Positions 48,743-61,000 of a stretch of DNA of 64,000 bases are shown here, one piece after another (the stretch's first letter is position 1; each line of letters opens with the position of its first letter). The notes under the pieces were generated by a model, which saw only the letters and a list, made by a program, of their open reading frames with translations, was not told the DNA's origin and did not search any database. Source of the stretch: Dryomyza anilis (taxonomy: Eukaryota; Arthropoda; Insecta; Diptera; Dryomyzidae); assembly GCA_951804985.1 (NCBI GenBank), contig OX638133.1, forward strand, positions 9,506,501 through 9,570,500. The letters are read 5' to 3'. A program made the position numbers and the translations under genes.

Positions 48743-49698
48743 GATATATTGTTAAATTTAAGATAAATAGTGCGTTAATTTTTTTAATTTTCTTTTCAAA
48801 TCGAGACATACTTATGATTATTTGAAACAAACCCCTACAACTATAAAAATCAACTGCATTTATTGAATGAAACATTTAAACAATCAAAAAAGTTGTATTC
48901 ATAGTGTAATTGCTGTACTGTCGTATATATACAATTTCTTACGAATACCATTAAACTGTGAAAACGCTAAATATTTGAGTTTTGTGGTCATTTGACATAA
49001 TTTTTAGTTAATTAAGTACAAACTAAATGTGAAATTTAAAATTAAATAATCATTTATAACATTCTTACATATATATTTTATATTATCTTAACACAAGTCG
49101 TTTCAATTTAATGAGGATTATTTTTTTTATTTAAGTTATTTAAAGAAAATAATTTGAAGAATTATTAGGATTATTTAAAAAGAAAAACTCAAATTAATTT
49201 ATACGAATGCAACACTGGCGCCAGTGTTTCGAATTTCGAACTTCTTGTGAGAATTTTTTTTTATTCGCTCTCGCATTTAGTTGCGACAGATAGTATTGCA
49301 ATTTAAACTGTTTTGCTTGTTTGTTGAGGTAGGAAATAAATAATAAAAAATACATACTCAATTCATCTATAATAATGAAAAACTTTAAAAGTTATTTAAT
49401 TTATATAAAAAAAACTTCATAACATAACTGAATTCAGAATACAAAATTTTGCTTTTTTATATTTTAAGTTTTTTTTTTGTGTTGCTGTACAACAAGATTG
49501 GGGATTGCCTATGCAACCCAGGTGTAAACATCAATATAATTAGGGGATTCCACCAGTTACCACTGTAGATAACAGGGTAGAAAAATGCATTTTTTTTTTG
49601 TAAGCTTACAGTGTTAACGTTTTAGTCCGACTGAAATGCTTTTTTAGTATTATATTTTGAGTTAGTATATTTAAAGGTTAACTGTTTTATAAATTTTT
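48743..49698. other. Spacer between KLHL-C and KLHL-D
   Basis: AT-rich; no gene or defined repeat recognised. Confidence 0.45.
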
Positions 49699-50365
49699 AT
49701 ACCCTACACTAAGAGTGAAAGATTATAATCAGTTTGGTACGCCGTTTGTAACACCCATAAGGAAGTGTCTCCGATATAGAAAAGTATATATATTCTTGAT
49801 CAGCATGACCTCCTGAGTCGATTTCGCGATGTCCGTCTGTCTGTTGAAATCTTTATTACAGAAAAACTAGAAGAGATAAATAAATGAAACTTTTAATTTA
49901 GATTACTTATATATCTACGCTGTCTGTCAGTGAAAATGGGCATGATCAGCCTATTGTAACCTGTAAACCGTCCACTTATATTCAAATACCTCAATTTTAC
50001 TGTATACGTACTTAGGTAAACTTTTTTGGTCAAATATATATTGACTTCATGCTCAAATACATGAAAATAATGTTTTCCCGTGAAACGACGTTTGGTTTAA
50101 AAAAAATCAAAATTCGGTACACCTACCCATTTGTAAATATGGGTATCAATTGAAAGAAAATTCTTCAGCGATTGAAAGTTTGTAGTTATTTTCAGGATTC
50201 GTATTCCCTGGTGACCTATATACCACTTTGAATTGTAACCACACAATGGTGTAGGGTATGTATAGTCGGCTGAGACCGACTATAATTTTGATAATCCCAT
50301 CATTATAACACCTACTATAACAAATCCCTGCTTTAAAATTTCCCATGTGATCTAACCTTCTCAAT
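49699..50365 (+). mobile_element. mini-me-like element, subfamily A copy 5
   Basis: ATACCCTACACTAAGAGTGA start after five T, TA run, TTCTTGATCAGCATGACC core, GTCCGTCTGTCTG, second hairpin (ATAGTCGG..CCGACTAT) and ATCTAACCTTCTCAA end. Confidence 0.88.
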
Positions 50366-51039
50366 ATTGATGATTGCTACAAAAAGTAAATTTTCAAAAT
50401 GTTGATTTATTTTTGAAATCGACTTTAAAAGTAAACAAATTTTTCATACATTATTATTTTCTTGTTACCAATAAATAAAAAATATTATCCATCTTTAAAT
50501 TGTAGTCGATTTTTGATATAAATTTATATGAAAGACTTGTAAAAAAGCTGCCTATTAAAGCCTTACATTACACATTGATTATTGGATAGGCTGTTTGCAA
50601 AAGATCAAAAAAGTAGAATTTATTTGATTTCAAATTTTCTATGAATATGCTGTATTATGTTTTAAAACTTTAATAACAATTTAATTAAGTTTTCAGAATG
50701 TCCATAACAATATAAAGAATTTTTGTGTATAGTTCTCTCGTATATTTTCCAAATACCTTTTCACTTTTATCGACAGATAAATTTCAAATAATAATACAAA
50801 AAATATTTTTATTTTGATTACTATTTTTTTTGATTATTACATCACTAACTACTTTTTTTTGTTAAATAATAAAGTATTATTTTGTGTAACGCCACACTGC
50901 AACCCTGGTCAAGCACAACTCGATTTGTTTATATTTAAATTTTTTATATCGCTTATTGCGCAGTTTTCTTGAAGCAGGAATATCGAGTTGGCGCACATCG
51001 GTTATCGTGAAATATCATACTTTGAAATAAATTACAACT
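50366..51039. other. 5' flank of KLHL-D
   Basis: Mostly AT-rich; the last 150 bases (about 50895-51039) are GC-richer and probably hold the promoter and 5' leader, but no core element can be named. Confidence 0.3.
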
Positions 51040-54000
51040 ATGGCGGCATCATCAACAGCAGCAAGTATCATCACGGCAGACCCGTCTTCGACTACACAAA
51101 GTGAGATCTTTGAATGCTCCAAGCATGCTGGTCGTGTCCTCAATCGGATGTTCGGTCTTCTGGAGTCACTACTGTTATGCGATGTGGAGCTAATTGCCGA
51201 TGATGATGGAACCAGGTGAGACTGAACATTTTTTTGTCACTCTATCTTTCCGCAATGAAAATGGCATAGAAATTAATGCCTGTGACTACACGCAAAGAAT
51301 AAACTAACCACCACAGACTAGTGATCTTATCCGAGCGGCTGAAAGTCGTGAAATTTCAACAGCCACCGCCGCTTCTTTTCTCTGCAGCCGTCGCCGCCGA
51401 CGAATATGCCTCGGCTAAGATCACTGCCACAGACATGGTTTGACGGCATCATTTAAGTACACTTGAAACTCGATTATTGGATTTTGGTTCATATGGCCTT
51501 CTTTAGGGATGTCCAATTCACTTTTCGCAATCGACAGCGCACGCAATTGTGTGCTGGGTGCTTGGTATTTTCGGTCGAAGATAGCGGGGAATGCGTCATT
51601 GTTTACTGCGGTTGCTCTCAAAGTTCTTATTGTAATATTGTTGCATATTTTCTGGACATTTATTTGTTCTAAGATATTTTGTATTAGCTTTCCCACTAAG
51701 TTTAGGAACTGATTTCGTCAGAATATGCAATTGTAAAATGATTTTTGTCTAATTACTTTATATTTACAAGAGATTTTTACATATGTTCATTTTTTTTTAT
51801 TTTGTTTTAAGATCTATAAACTTATTTTTTAAAAATTAATGTTTTTTTTATTAAAAATAAGGAAGCCGTAAGGGGAGAACTTTACTTTATAGGAACGGTC
51901 TCAAAAAAAAAAATAAAAAATTACAAAAATTGTTCTCGAAAAACAACAATTTTTTTGGCGCCCGCCTCCGTGGAACCGCCCATAAATCGAAAACCGACTG
52001 ATGTCATAAGTGGTTTTTGAATTTTTACGAAGTGCTCGGGGCAAACAAAAAAAAAAAAAGAAATTGTCACACCTTAAAAAAAAAATTACAAAGTGACCTC
52101 AAGGTCACGTGGGGCAAGGTGTTTTAAGGAAGGTGAGGAAAATGTGGAGAAACTAAAAACACATATTTCAAATTTTGAAATATTTTCTGTATACAAAAGT
52201 TTGTGCGATATTTGTTTTTATATAAGTTTTCTGTAAATTAAAGTCAATTTATTTGTTTTTGTTTACATTTGAAATGATTTTTTCTGATTTGCTTTTATTA
52301 AATAATTTAAATGACATAAAATTTGTCTATAAACTATATTTTGGCTATATTTTTTAATAGAGACAACGAGGACCCGTCGCACATTTGAGCGAGGATGTAC
52401 CCCTTGATGTGTACAAATGTGTTAAATCGGTTATGCGGCGTTTAAATACACATGCTCGAAATTTTTGAATATCCCTTCCCCTCGGCCAAGTGTGCAAGGG
52501 TTCATAATTAGTAAATCTTGGACAAGCTCGCCCACACTCTACTTGGCGATTAACATGATTTTTTCATCGATATTTGTAACTACTTCAGGTAGTTTTAATT
52601 TTAAAAATATTGGTTATATGGGATGTTTCACGCCACGGACATGTCTGAACCCCTACTTCAAAAGCTGAAGCAGTAGATGTCGTGGCAGTTGGGGGCATAA
52701 AAATGGCAATAAATGGGAGTTCCGGAACAGTTGACACCTCAACGATCATGTGGCTATTTTTGAGATGCAACTTTACTGGTGCGGTAGATTTAACATTAAT
52801 ATATTTGAGACACGCGACAATGAGGACAACATTTTGGTACACCAGACGGATATAAATACGAACTATTTTTTCGGGGTTCAATAAATTCGCGATGATAGAG
52901 TGCACCCCATATTTCTTCATCTAAAGATTGCGGAAAACGTGAAATTTTCATTTACCGCAACTGGTCACACTGGTCACGTTTACGTATATAATTGTATTTT
53001 GAATACCTTAGGGGTTATTAGTTCCTAAACTGTTCTATATAAGTCACTTGTATAGGAGATGGGCGTGTCCGTTGACCGATTTGGCTGTTTTTTTTATTAA
53101 ACTCGGAACTAACTTTTGCTAAAACATAATAAAACACAATACAGAACGACAATGATAAATCGACAGATAATTTCCCTCACTAACTATGCCTCCTAAGCGG
53201 CGTTACAATATCTACACAAACTTAATATACCCTGTGGCTCTAACCTTTATGTAGTGTAAAAAAACACAAAAAATATTGGATTTTTATTATTCGACCTTAT
53301 TTGCCAACGAGGGTAAAATAGTTTTTTCAATAGTTCACACGGTATGACTAAATATGTAATTGGGTTCAAATTCGCAAAAACAAGGGTTGTGGGACGATGG
53401 TGTCGATGCACAAAAATGTGCCTGTTCTCACAAGCAGTAAATCCATACATTTTTTTCCGTATTTTCTTAACTGAGATATTTATAAACTTCATTTTTTTTC
53501 TTATTACCATTCTTTTTTTATTACCTTATTATATAAGAAAACAAAACATAAAAAATAAAGACTAAAATAGTATTTTGGTACAAATTTTGAAGTTTCCACT
53601 TAACCCCAACATATTTCAACAAGTCCGAAATTGAGCTGTTTTGTTAAATCGTACCAAAATCAAATAAAAGGCATATAAATGATATTCTGTTAATGCAAAA
53701 AGTTAAAATGTGAATTCCTCCAAATGCATTTTATTGCATCCAGACTCCCCTATATTTTTTCTCTGAATATATTAAACAAAAATCCATTTTATCCATACAA
53801 AAAGCATTTATCGTCATAAATTGAACTGGAATTATTTTTTTTATATATTAAAATTTGTTAAAACTTAGATATATCTAAACATATAAAACCGAAACTGATT
53901 AAAATCTGGTTTTATTATTTTATGGTTTCGTTTTCTTGTCAGAATAAATTCACATCGACTTGTTTTATCTGCGTCGAGCGATTACTTCTTGGCCATGTTT

Positions 54001-57000
54001 ACGGGAAATTTGCGCGAATCTAAGGAATCGCAAATAACGCTGAAAGAAATAAATGGTGAAGATTTACAGAAGTTGGTGCAATTCTGTTACACTGGACGCA
54101 TCGAGCTATGTGAAAACAATGTGGAATCCTTGCTATACGCTGCCAATATGTTGCAGTTTGATACTGTGGAGACTGCATGTAGTGATTTTCTAGATCGCCA
54201 TATGCATCCGTCAAATTGTCTCGGAATTTCATTTTTTGCTGAAAAACACGGCCTGAAATCATTACAGAAGAAGGCTGAAGACTATACCTGTGAACATTTT
54301 ATGGAAGTAAGTGAATTTATCGTTATAATAATGCTTTTTTGCATTCCTAAATCGTTTCTATGGAATATAACCGAAATTAACATACCGTGTTTTTTCGGTG
54401 TCACGCATAGAAATCTTAGTTCGACCGTGTGTCACTAATTTAAATACATGTTAAACATCAAATTTAATAAAAGTCAATATTAATTTTAATTTCATAAATT
54501 AATCTCCTGATCATGTATCTTTTTATTATCACTGACTACAATTCGTGCTAATTTTGTTGTTTGAGATGCTAGCAACATAAAAACTCTGAAAGCGAACATA
54601 CTCATTCCAGAATAGCTTATTTGGGTGCTATGAGTTCACCTTCTCAAGATATGGATTTGTTTTCCTGTTTCGAGTAAAAGATTTATATTGGTGCAACCAC
54701 TTGAAGACGTTCAGTATTGAGATGAACTCATTGTTTGGCAAGTAGATCTGCCATAAATTTATGTAAATAAAATATTCTAAAATTTAATAACATTTGTCAG
54801 AAATAACCGAAGTTTATGTTGTTTATTCCAAATTGCTAGTATTTACAATGAAATACAAAAGAAATGAGATCGAAAGTTCAGATCTGTAAAAAGTTAAAGT
54901 CCAAATTATGTAGAAAAACAGATGAATTGCTCAGAAACTTTAGACAATCTCAAAAAACAGAATATGATGTCGTGATAAGAATCGTGTAGTCCATTGGAAA
55001 ATCATCATATCGTGGATAAATAAAAAAAGGCCTCCATTTGCTGTATAGTCAAAGTGAATGCATATTGACAAGAGTTCTCAACTCATTATTTCCTCTACCG
55101 GCGTTAAACTTATTGCACCAAATATGTTTTTTGACAAAAATTCCACACAATCTGATCTTTGGTGCAGCGTCATCAAAACAAAGGTAGACGTGTTCAGTTG
55201 AATTATCTTTATAAAATCATACTCTTTCGTATAGTACGAAAATGTTGCCTGTGGGACACGTCTAACCTGAAACACTTTTAACTTAAAAGTCGATGCCCAT
55301 CCTAAATTATTTTAGAATTATGTTTCGCCCATCACTTTCGAGTATTTTAGAGTATCTCGGAACCATGATAGCTATTTAAAAAAAATGTTTGATCTAAATT
55401 AAAAACTTCGAATTAACATGGAACCTGCTTGGTTTTCTTTTTGTCGATTTTTTTTTGTATTTTAAAATAATAAGAATATGTAACATGTTTTTCTGGTATC
55501 AAAAATGTAGTCAAATATACACCCAGTGAAGAATGAACATTTCATTTTGAGTTTTATTAAAAAAAAAAAGGTGAGAATGAATGATACCGAACCAGTGTCA
55601 GTACGATTTATGTTTTGTTATTAACTACTGATATTTCTAACTAAAACAAAACATATCTATTTTCCTTTTATGTAGGTATGTGAAACAGATGAATTTCTAA
55701 AATTAAGCGACATCGAATTACGCAAACTATTTTTGAACGAAGACATTATGGTCGATACTGAGGAAATTGTTTTTACTAGTTTAATGAAGTGGATTGAATA
55801 CGACAAAGAAAATCGTGAAAAATATCTATATGAATTTCTATCCGATGCAGTGAAATTGTGGCGACTGGAGCCATCTTTCATTTACAAACACGTGAAGCCA
55901 GTATGCAAGACAACCGAAAGCAAATTAATTATTTTGGAAGCAATGCAATGTCATTTCCTACCTGAAGAAAGATTGAATATCGATCGCTACAAAGGGCGAA
56001 AAACAAATACTGTAATGGCCATTTATGGTGGAGTGCGTTGAGTTGAATGCAAATTTTATAAATGACATTATTAATTTTTGTCATTTATTATTTAGGATAG
56101 TGGAATTTCTCTGCAGCGATACTGTTTGCAAAAGAAAAATTGGAGCTTGTATAAAAGTTATTCACAACCTATATTATATAGTTTTGGCGTCGCCGAAATG
56201 GGGAGCAAAGTTTTTATTGTTGGTGGTGACCAAAATAATCAAACGACAAATACCCTGTATAGTTTGGACATCAAAACAAGTGATTGTGTGAAATTGAGTT
56301 GCATGAGCACTAGTCGTCGATCGATGGGTGTCGCAGTGCTTGGTGGAATGCTCTATGCAGTAGGGGGATACGATGATAATACTATTGTTAACGGATCAAT
56401 GAAAACAGTGGAAAAGTAAATAGTTGAAGACTTTTTGAGACATTTAAATTAGTAACAATTCATATAGATGGAATCCGACGACGGGTAATTGGAGCAATGT
56501 TTCACCAATGATACAAACTCGAGTTAATGTACGAGTTATTCCGCTGAATGGACTTTTGTACGCAATTGGTGGATATAATCAGCAATGTCTTAATTCGGTG
56601 GAATGTTATGATCCACATACTAATGCATGGACTGTAAAGGCACCTATGAATATAACTACCAGTCATTTTGATGTAAGCAGAATAAATGTAATCATTAATA
56701 TTTATTAACTAAGTATACAAAAACATGTAGGTCGCAGCTGTTAATGGTTATATCTACGCTGTATGTGGATCTCCAAAGTTCAAAGTTAAGCGTTATGATC
56801 CTGTCACCAATATTTGGACTTCTGTAAAATTATTTAATTAATTCATTATTCAAATATTCGTTAATATTTATATTTTAGATGTGTTGCATAAATGTTTCAA
56901 TGAATAATGTAAAATGCACTGTTCTATGTGGTCGTTTGATATTGACTGGAGATTGTGGAAATGTGCAAGAATATGACACAAATACAAATAAATGCAAAAT

Positions 57001-57067
57001 TCTTGGACAACAACAGCCATTCCAAAGTACACTACATGGTCTCGTTACTATTAATTTAAATATTTAA
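51040..57067 (+). CDS. KLHL-D: BTB-BACK-Kelch protein, 7 exons, 567 aa
   Basis: Exons: 51040-51215, 53943-54306, 55676-56032, 56096-56415, 56468-56672, 56731-56823, 56879-57067; GT-AG borders, consistent phases, total 1,704 bases. BTB about residues 30-150 (CDVELIADDDGTRINSHRLV, VQFCYTGRIEL), BACK about 155-275 (FLDRHMHPSNCLGI, TEEIVFTSLMKWIEYDKENR), kelch propeller about 295-567 (VFIVGGD, LYAVGGY, LYAIGGY, VECYDPHTNAW, VKRYDPVTNIW, VQEYDTNTNKC). More canonical paired glycines than KLHL-C. Exons 2 and 6 have exactly the lengths of KLHL-C (364, 93) and the others differ by whole codons except in the first and fourth/fifth, where phases still match. Presumed role: substrate adaptor for Cullin-3 ligase; substrate unknown. 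Intron 1 (2.7 kb) contains repeat fragments. Confidence 0.94.
51290..51720. other. GC-richer block in KLHL-D intron 1
   Basis: Distinctly less AT-rich than the rest of the intron, with open frames on both strands (a minus-strand frame of 91 codons at 51421-51696). I recognise no domain. It could be a retroelement fragment; a plus-strand exon is not supported because the flanking KLHL exons join in frame without it. Confidence 0.3.
52360..52660 (-). repeat. CTAGCTGG-type repeat fragment in KLHL-D intron 1
   Basis: GAGGACCCGTCGCACA, CGCCCACACTCTACTTGGCG and GGTTATATGGGATGTTTCACG match the unit structure of 6856-7518. Confidence 0.55.
53001..53257 (-). repeat. mini-me-like subfamily B arm in KLHL-D intron 1
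   Basis: GGCGTGTCCGTTGACCGATT, CCTCCTAAGCGGCGTTACAA and a TATACCCTG end match the right arm of 5451-7858. Confidence 0.75.
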
Positions 57068-57115
57068 CCAGACATTTATAATAAGAATATTTTGGTTTAT
57101 TTCAGTATTACAACG

Positions 57116-57121
57116 AATAAA
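57116..57121 (+). terminator. Poly(A) signal of KLHL-D
   Basis: AATAAA 49 bases after the stop codon. Confidence 0.6.
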
Positions 57122-57218
57122 TATTAATTATTAATTGAAATACATATTAACATTTAATTGGAATCGTCTATTATGTATGCATGCGGGGATTAAATAGAAT
57201 GAATTTCAATTGTTTTAT

Positions 57219-58193
57219 CTATATATATAAATCTCTTGATCCGTCTGTTGCGCTGTCTGTCGGTCTGTCTGTTCCAGCATCTAAACCGTTGAACCGATTT
57301 GAAATTTCACAATTTGAAATTTTGCAACAAAAAAACCAAAGTATTAAAACTAAAAAACAAAAGCAATAAGAAAACACACAAAAACAAGCAATAACAAAAA
57401 GCAAAAACACAAAATCAAAAGCACAAACAAAAGAAAAACAAATGAAAGAGCAAACACAAAAGTAAAACACATTAACAGTATTAAAACAAAAACACAAAAA
57501 AAACTAAATAAAAAATAAAGAAAGCAAACACAAAAAGAAAAGCGAAAATCCAAAATCAAAACGCAAAACATAAATTCAAAAGCAAAGAACAAAAGCAAAG
57601 ACAAAAAAAACACAAAAATAATAACGCAAATTTGAAAAACACAAAATCAAACGCAGAAAAATCAAAATAAAAAAATAAAACAAAACAAAAACAAACAAAA
57701 AAATCAAATGTAAATCCAAAAAATAAACACAAATCTGAAAAAAGTAAAAATCAAAAAATCAAAAACAAATAAAAACAGTAGCAAAATCAAACAGAAAATC
57801 GCGAGAATGAAAAAATAAAGCCAAAAACACAAAAATAAAAGCAAAAAAAAAAAAAATTAAAATCACAAATACAAAAAAAAAGACAGAAGCAAAACATAAA
57901 CACATTTCAAAACCAAATGCAGCATGTAAAAACCCAAATTAAAAAAATGATGAAAAACGCAATAGCAAAAATAAATGCCACAAATCGAAATCAAAAGTAA
58001 AATCTCAAAATTTAAAAGCTAATGACAAGAAAAATACTATAGCAGATATAAAAACGAAAAAAAATAAAAAACAAGCTTCATTTCGACTGCGAACCAGCAT
58101 ACGTTTTAAATATTTTTTCCTATAAAACACATATTTTTTTCAATACACATATCTTGGAGAAAAAATCCGATGCGAAGCCCGGGTACAAAATAC
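57219..58193 (+). repeat. Interspersed repeat with a 750-base A/C-rich core
   Basis: Left end ATCTATATATATAAATCTCT with a GTCTGTCGGTCTGTCTG run, right end GCGAAGCCCGGG..ACTAGT; these ends match the 6856-7518 repeat in opposite orientation. Between 57330 and 58080 the top strand is almost only A and C with scattered G (AAAAACACAAAAGC-like words). Minus-strand open frames rich in Phe, Cys and Leu are composition artefacts. Confidence 0.7.
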
Positions 58194-59305
58194 TAGTCGA
58201 AAATATATTGACTATATTAACTTGGGTATAACTATTTCTGTATTTCCAACGACGAAAAAAATCCATCGAATGAAGTTAATATATTATTTAAATTTAATGC
58301 TATTTGAATTTGCAAAAAAATACGTCACTCTCGCTTAACAACAGTCTTTCGTATCGAAATATAAAATATGGGTATTAGAATTATTGGTGCCTAACTTTAA
58401 ATCAATTTTAAATTTATGATCAACTTTTTTTTTTGAATAATTTGATTTTATTTTTGATCAAGCATCAATAAACCTTTCTATTTCTGCATTATAATCGCTG
58501 ATTTAGAAATAACCATTTCTGCAAAATACTGTGAGCTGACATAGAGCTGTCACAGCAAACTACATAATTATATTGCAATTATAGCCATTAAAGTATCTGA
58601 CACATCCATGACCGATTTTGCCAACATGACGGACATTGTATAGTCTCTGGCGGTTAATTATTTTGCGTTCGATATTCGGCATCGTTGTTTTTGGCTTACA
58701 GCGTATGTCGCTTGCACAATAATTTCAAATGTTTCCTGCAAATTTATGCAAAAACAGGCCATGCGGTCTTTTGAGATGTCCTGCTGCTGCTGTGATGTCA
58801 CACGCCAGAATAACAAATGGGCTACAATTTGGATGCTTGGAATGCCCGCAAGCCAGTCAGCTAGTCGTCGAGTTAAGATAAATCAGTGCAGCGTATCGAT
58901 GGTCGTTCATGTTTATGTGCTGACCGCAGGACATATTCTTAATTACGTTGCCTTTATCGTCCTTCAGTTTGAGTGCATGGAATAAAGCAGCGTTAGAATG
59001 TTGTAATTCGAATCCGCAACCGCTTAAGTGGCATGCAATTCAATTGAATTCATTGCGAAATGAATTTAGTTTTGTAACAAAAATTGTTACATATGGTACC
59101 TAGTAGTTTTCAGTTCCATCATGCATGTAGCCAACATAGAATTGCAAAAGTTTAGAGCACTTTGAGAGTTCTCTTTTTTTTTCTCATACTTTTTAATTTA
59201 GTTGCAGGGTTTTTCCTTTTTTTTTCTACATAAATGTTTTATTTTTCTTGTAAACAATTTTATTAATTTAGACTAAGCATTATTAGGTATATATAACAGT
59301 TTTTA
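58194..59305. other. Spacer; GC-richer patch at 58620-59040
   Basis: The patch is non-repetitive and contains a 79-codon frame (58746-58985) without a recognisable domain. No gene called. Confidence 0.35.
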
Positions 59306-60597
59306 CACGGATAGAAAAGATTTGTTTGAATGTAATTAAAAAGTAATACGAAATTACCATACATGTATTAGGAATGAAATGTAATTAAATTATAATCGAA
59401 ATTGAATTTATTTTTGTTCACGTGTAAACATTATTATATTGTCCAGCAGAATCTGTCAAATTTACCATAAATATGTTCAATACCAACACAAAATTTTAAT
59501 TGCATTTGAATAAACTGTTTCTTGGCAATTTACTTGGTTAAAACTATGTTTCGAAGCACAGAAAATGCTAATAAAATCTAAATACAACGTATGTTCGCAA
59601 CGCTCGTCTTAATTCGATAATTTATCGACTGATGAAGTTGGCAACGTTGTGCACCATTTTCTACCAACGTCATCTTTTGTCATCGTTTGAACATATTGAT
59701 GTTTAAAAACAAACAAAAAAGGAATTGGATTTACTTAAATAAATATATTCTTCCAACATTCTTCTTGTATACGAAGTTGGCACTCGTTGAGCAGAATTTT
59801 CTACCTACGTCTCTTTTGTCGTCGTTTGAAGTATGTATAGGGTCATTTTAAACATACTGATGTTCGAAAAGAAACAAAAGAATGAATTTTTGTATATAAA
59901 GTTGACATCGTTGATCGGCATTTTCTGCGTACGTGTCTTTTGTTGTTCGTTGAGAAAACGTGTTCGCGTCGGTAATAATTTTGTTATTTGTAAATTAAAT
60001 AAATATATAAATTGTGATATAAAATATACATTTCACATTATTATACATTTTCACATTTTTCACATTAGTTTCAGAAATTATATACTCTGTTACTAGAGTA
60101 TATAATTTCTGAAACTAATGTGAAAAAACCACAAATAAAAATCAGTTTGAACATAGCTAGTGTTTCGATTTTCAAACAGAATTAGGCAAGTTTTTTTACA
60201 TAAGACTCCGTGAATTCATTGCCTACGCTATGTGCTATATTTAAATATGTTTCTATGCAAACATACTACTTTTTGTACTGTAACAACTGATATGTTTCAC
60301 TGGAAACATATTTATATTCAGGTCATTCAAAATCATGTTTTAATTTGAACATATTTATGTTTCGGTTCAAATATTTATTTTGTTTGGATGTAGTTATGTT
60401 TATGTTTCCATTAGAACATACACCATTTTAAGGGGAAACATTAAAATGTTTCCGTGATATCATAATTTAAATCAGAGCTCATTACAACACTGTTCAAGCC
60501 TCAATACAACCCTGTTTACAAATGATTTATCAGTCACTTATATATTATGTTTACATAAAATTCCAAACATTAATGTTTGCCCTTTTTTTGCAGCGTG
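59306..60597 (+). mobile_element. CACGG-family DNA element, copy 3
   Basis: 1,292 bp, CACGGATAGAAAAGATTT to TTTTTTTGCAGCGTG, flanked by TA on both sides. Shorter than copies 1 and 2 in the middle, and carries a long perfect palindrome at 60056-60127 that the other two copies lack. Confidence 0.9.
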
Positions 60598-61000
60598 TAG
60601 ATAACTAAAAAAAGCATTAGAACGATAAAATCAAAGAAAGTTTAAGTATCGATGTTGAATATAATATAAAAATATCAAATTCAATAAAATCATGGTAATG
60701 GAAAATTTAACCTGAATTATATTTTCTCGCTCATTGAGTCCACCATTGAGTTATATTTTACTTTGTAACCAGCCATAAACATCGATGGCTACTAATCTCT
60801 TTTTCAAGTTAACCTTCTAATTGCTACTCTTATTATTTTGACTTTGTAACATTTTTCGTAAGCTTTCCTACTGCTGGCCCTCTTCGTTGACTTAAGCAAT
60901 TTCTTCACACACACACCATTGCTATAAAATATAAGAAGAATGTCGACGATGCCGTTAACCCAATTAGCCATTGACGCTTTTCCTGCTGCAACATTAACAA
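59549..61000 (+). repeat. Tandem duplication, unit 1 (1,452 bp)
   Basis: Contains most of CACGG copy 3 plus 403 bp of its right flank. Identical, as far as compared by eye, to the adjacent unit 2. Confidence 0.95.
60056..60127. repeat. Perfect palindrome, 33-bp arms
   Basis: CACATTAGTTTCAGAAATTA..ACTCT, loop GTTACT, then the exact complement, extended by TTTTT/AAAAA. A second copy lies at 61508-61579 through the tandem duplication. Confidence 0.95.

Noticed and set aside
52585..52920. 111-codon minus-strand frame in KLHL-D intron 1
   Set aside because: Overlaps a repeat fragment and has no recognisable domain; may be retroelement debris but not a supported gene.
57219..57613. Hydrophobic Phe/Cys/Leu-rich minus-strand frames resembling membrane proteins
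   Set aside because: Composition artefact of the A/C-rich block.
59833..60096. Identical 87-codon frames at 59833 and 61285
   Set aside because: Lie in the CACGG element and are duplicated with it; copies 1 and 2 do not preserve the frame.
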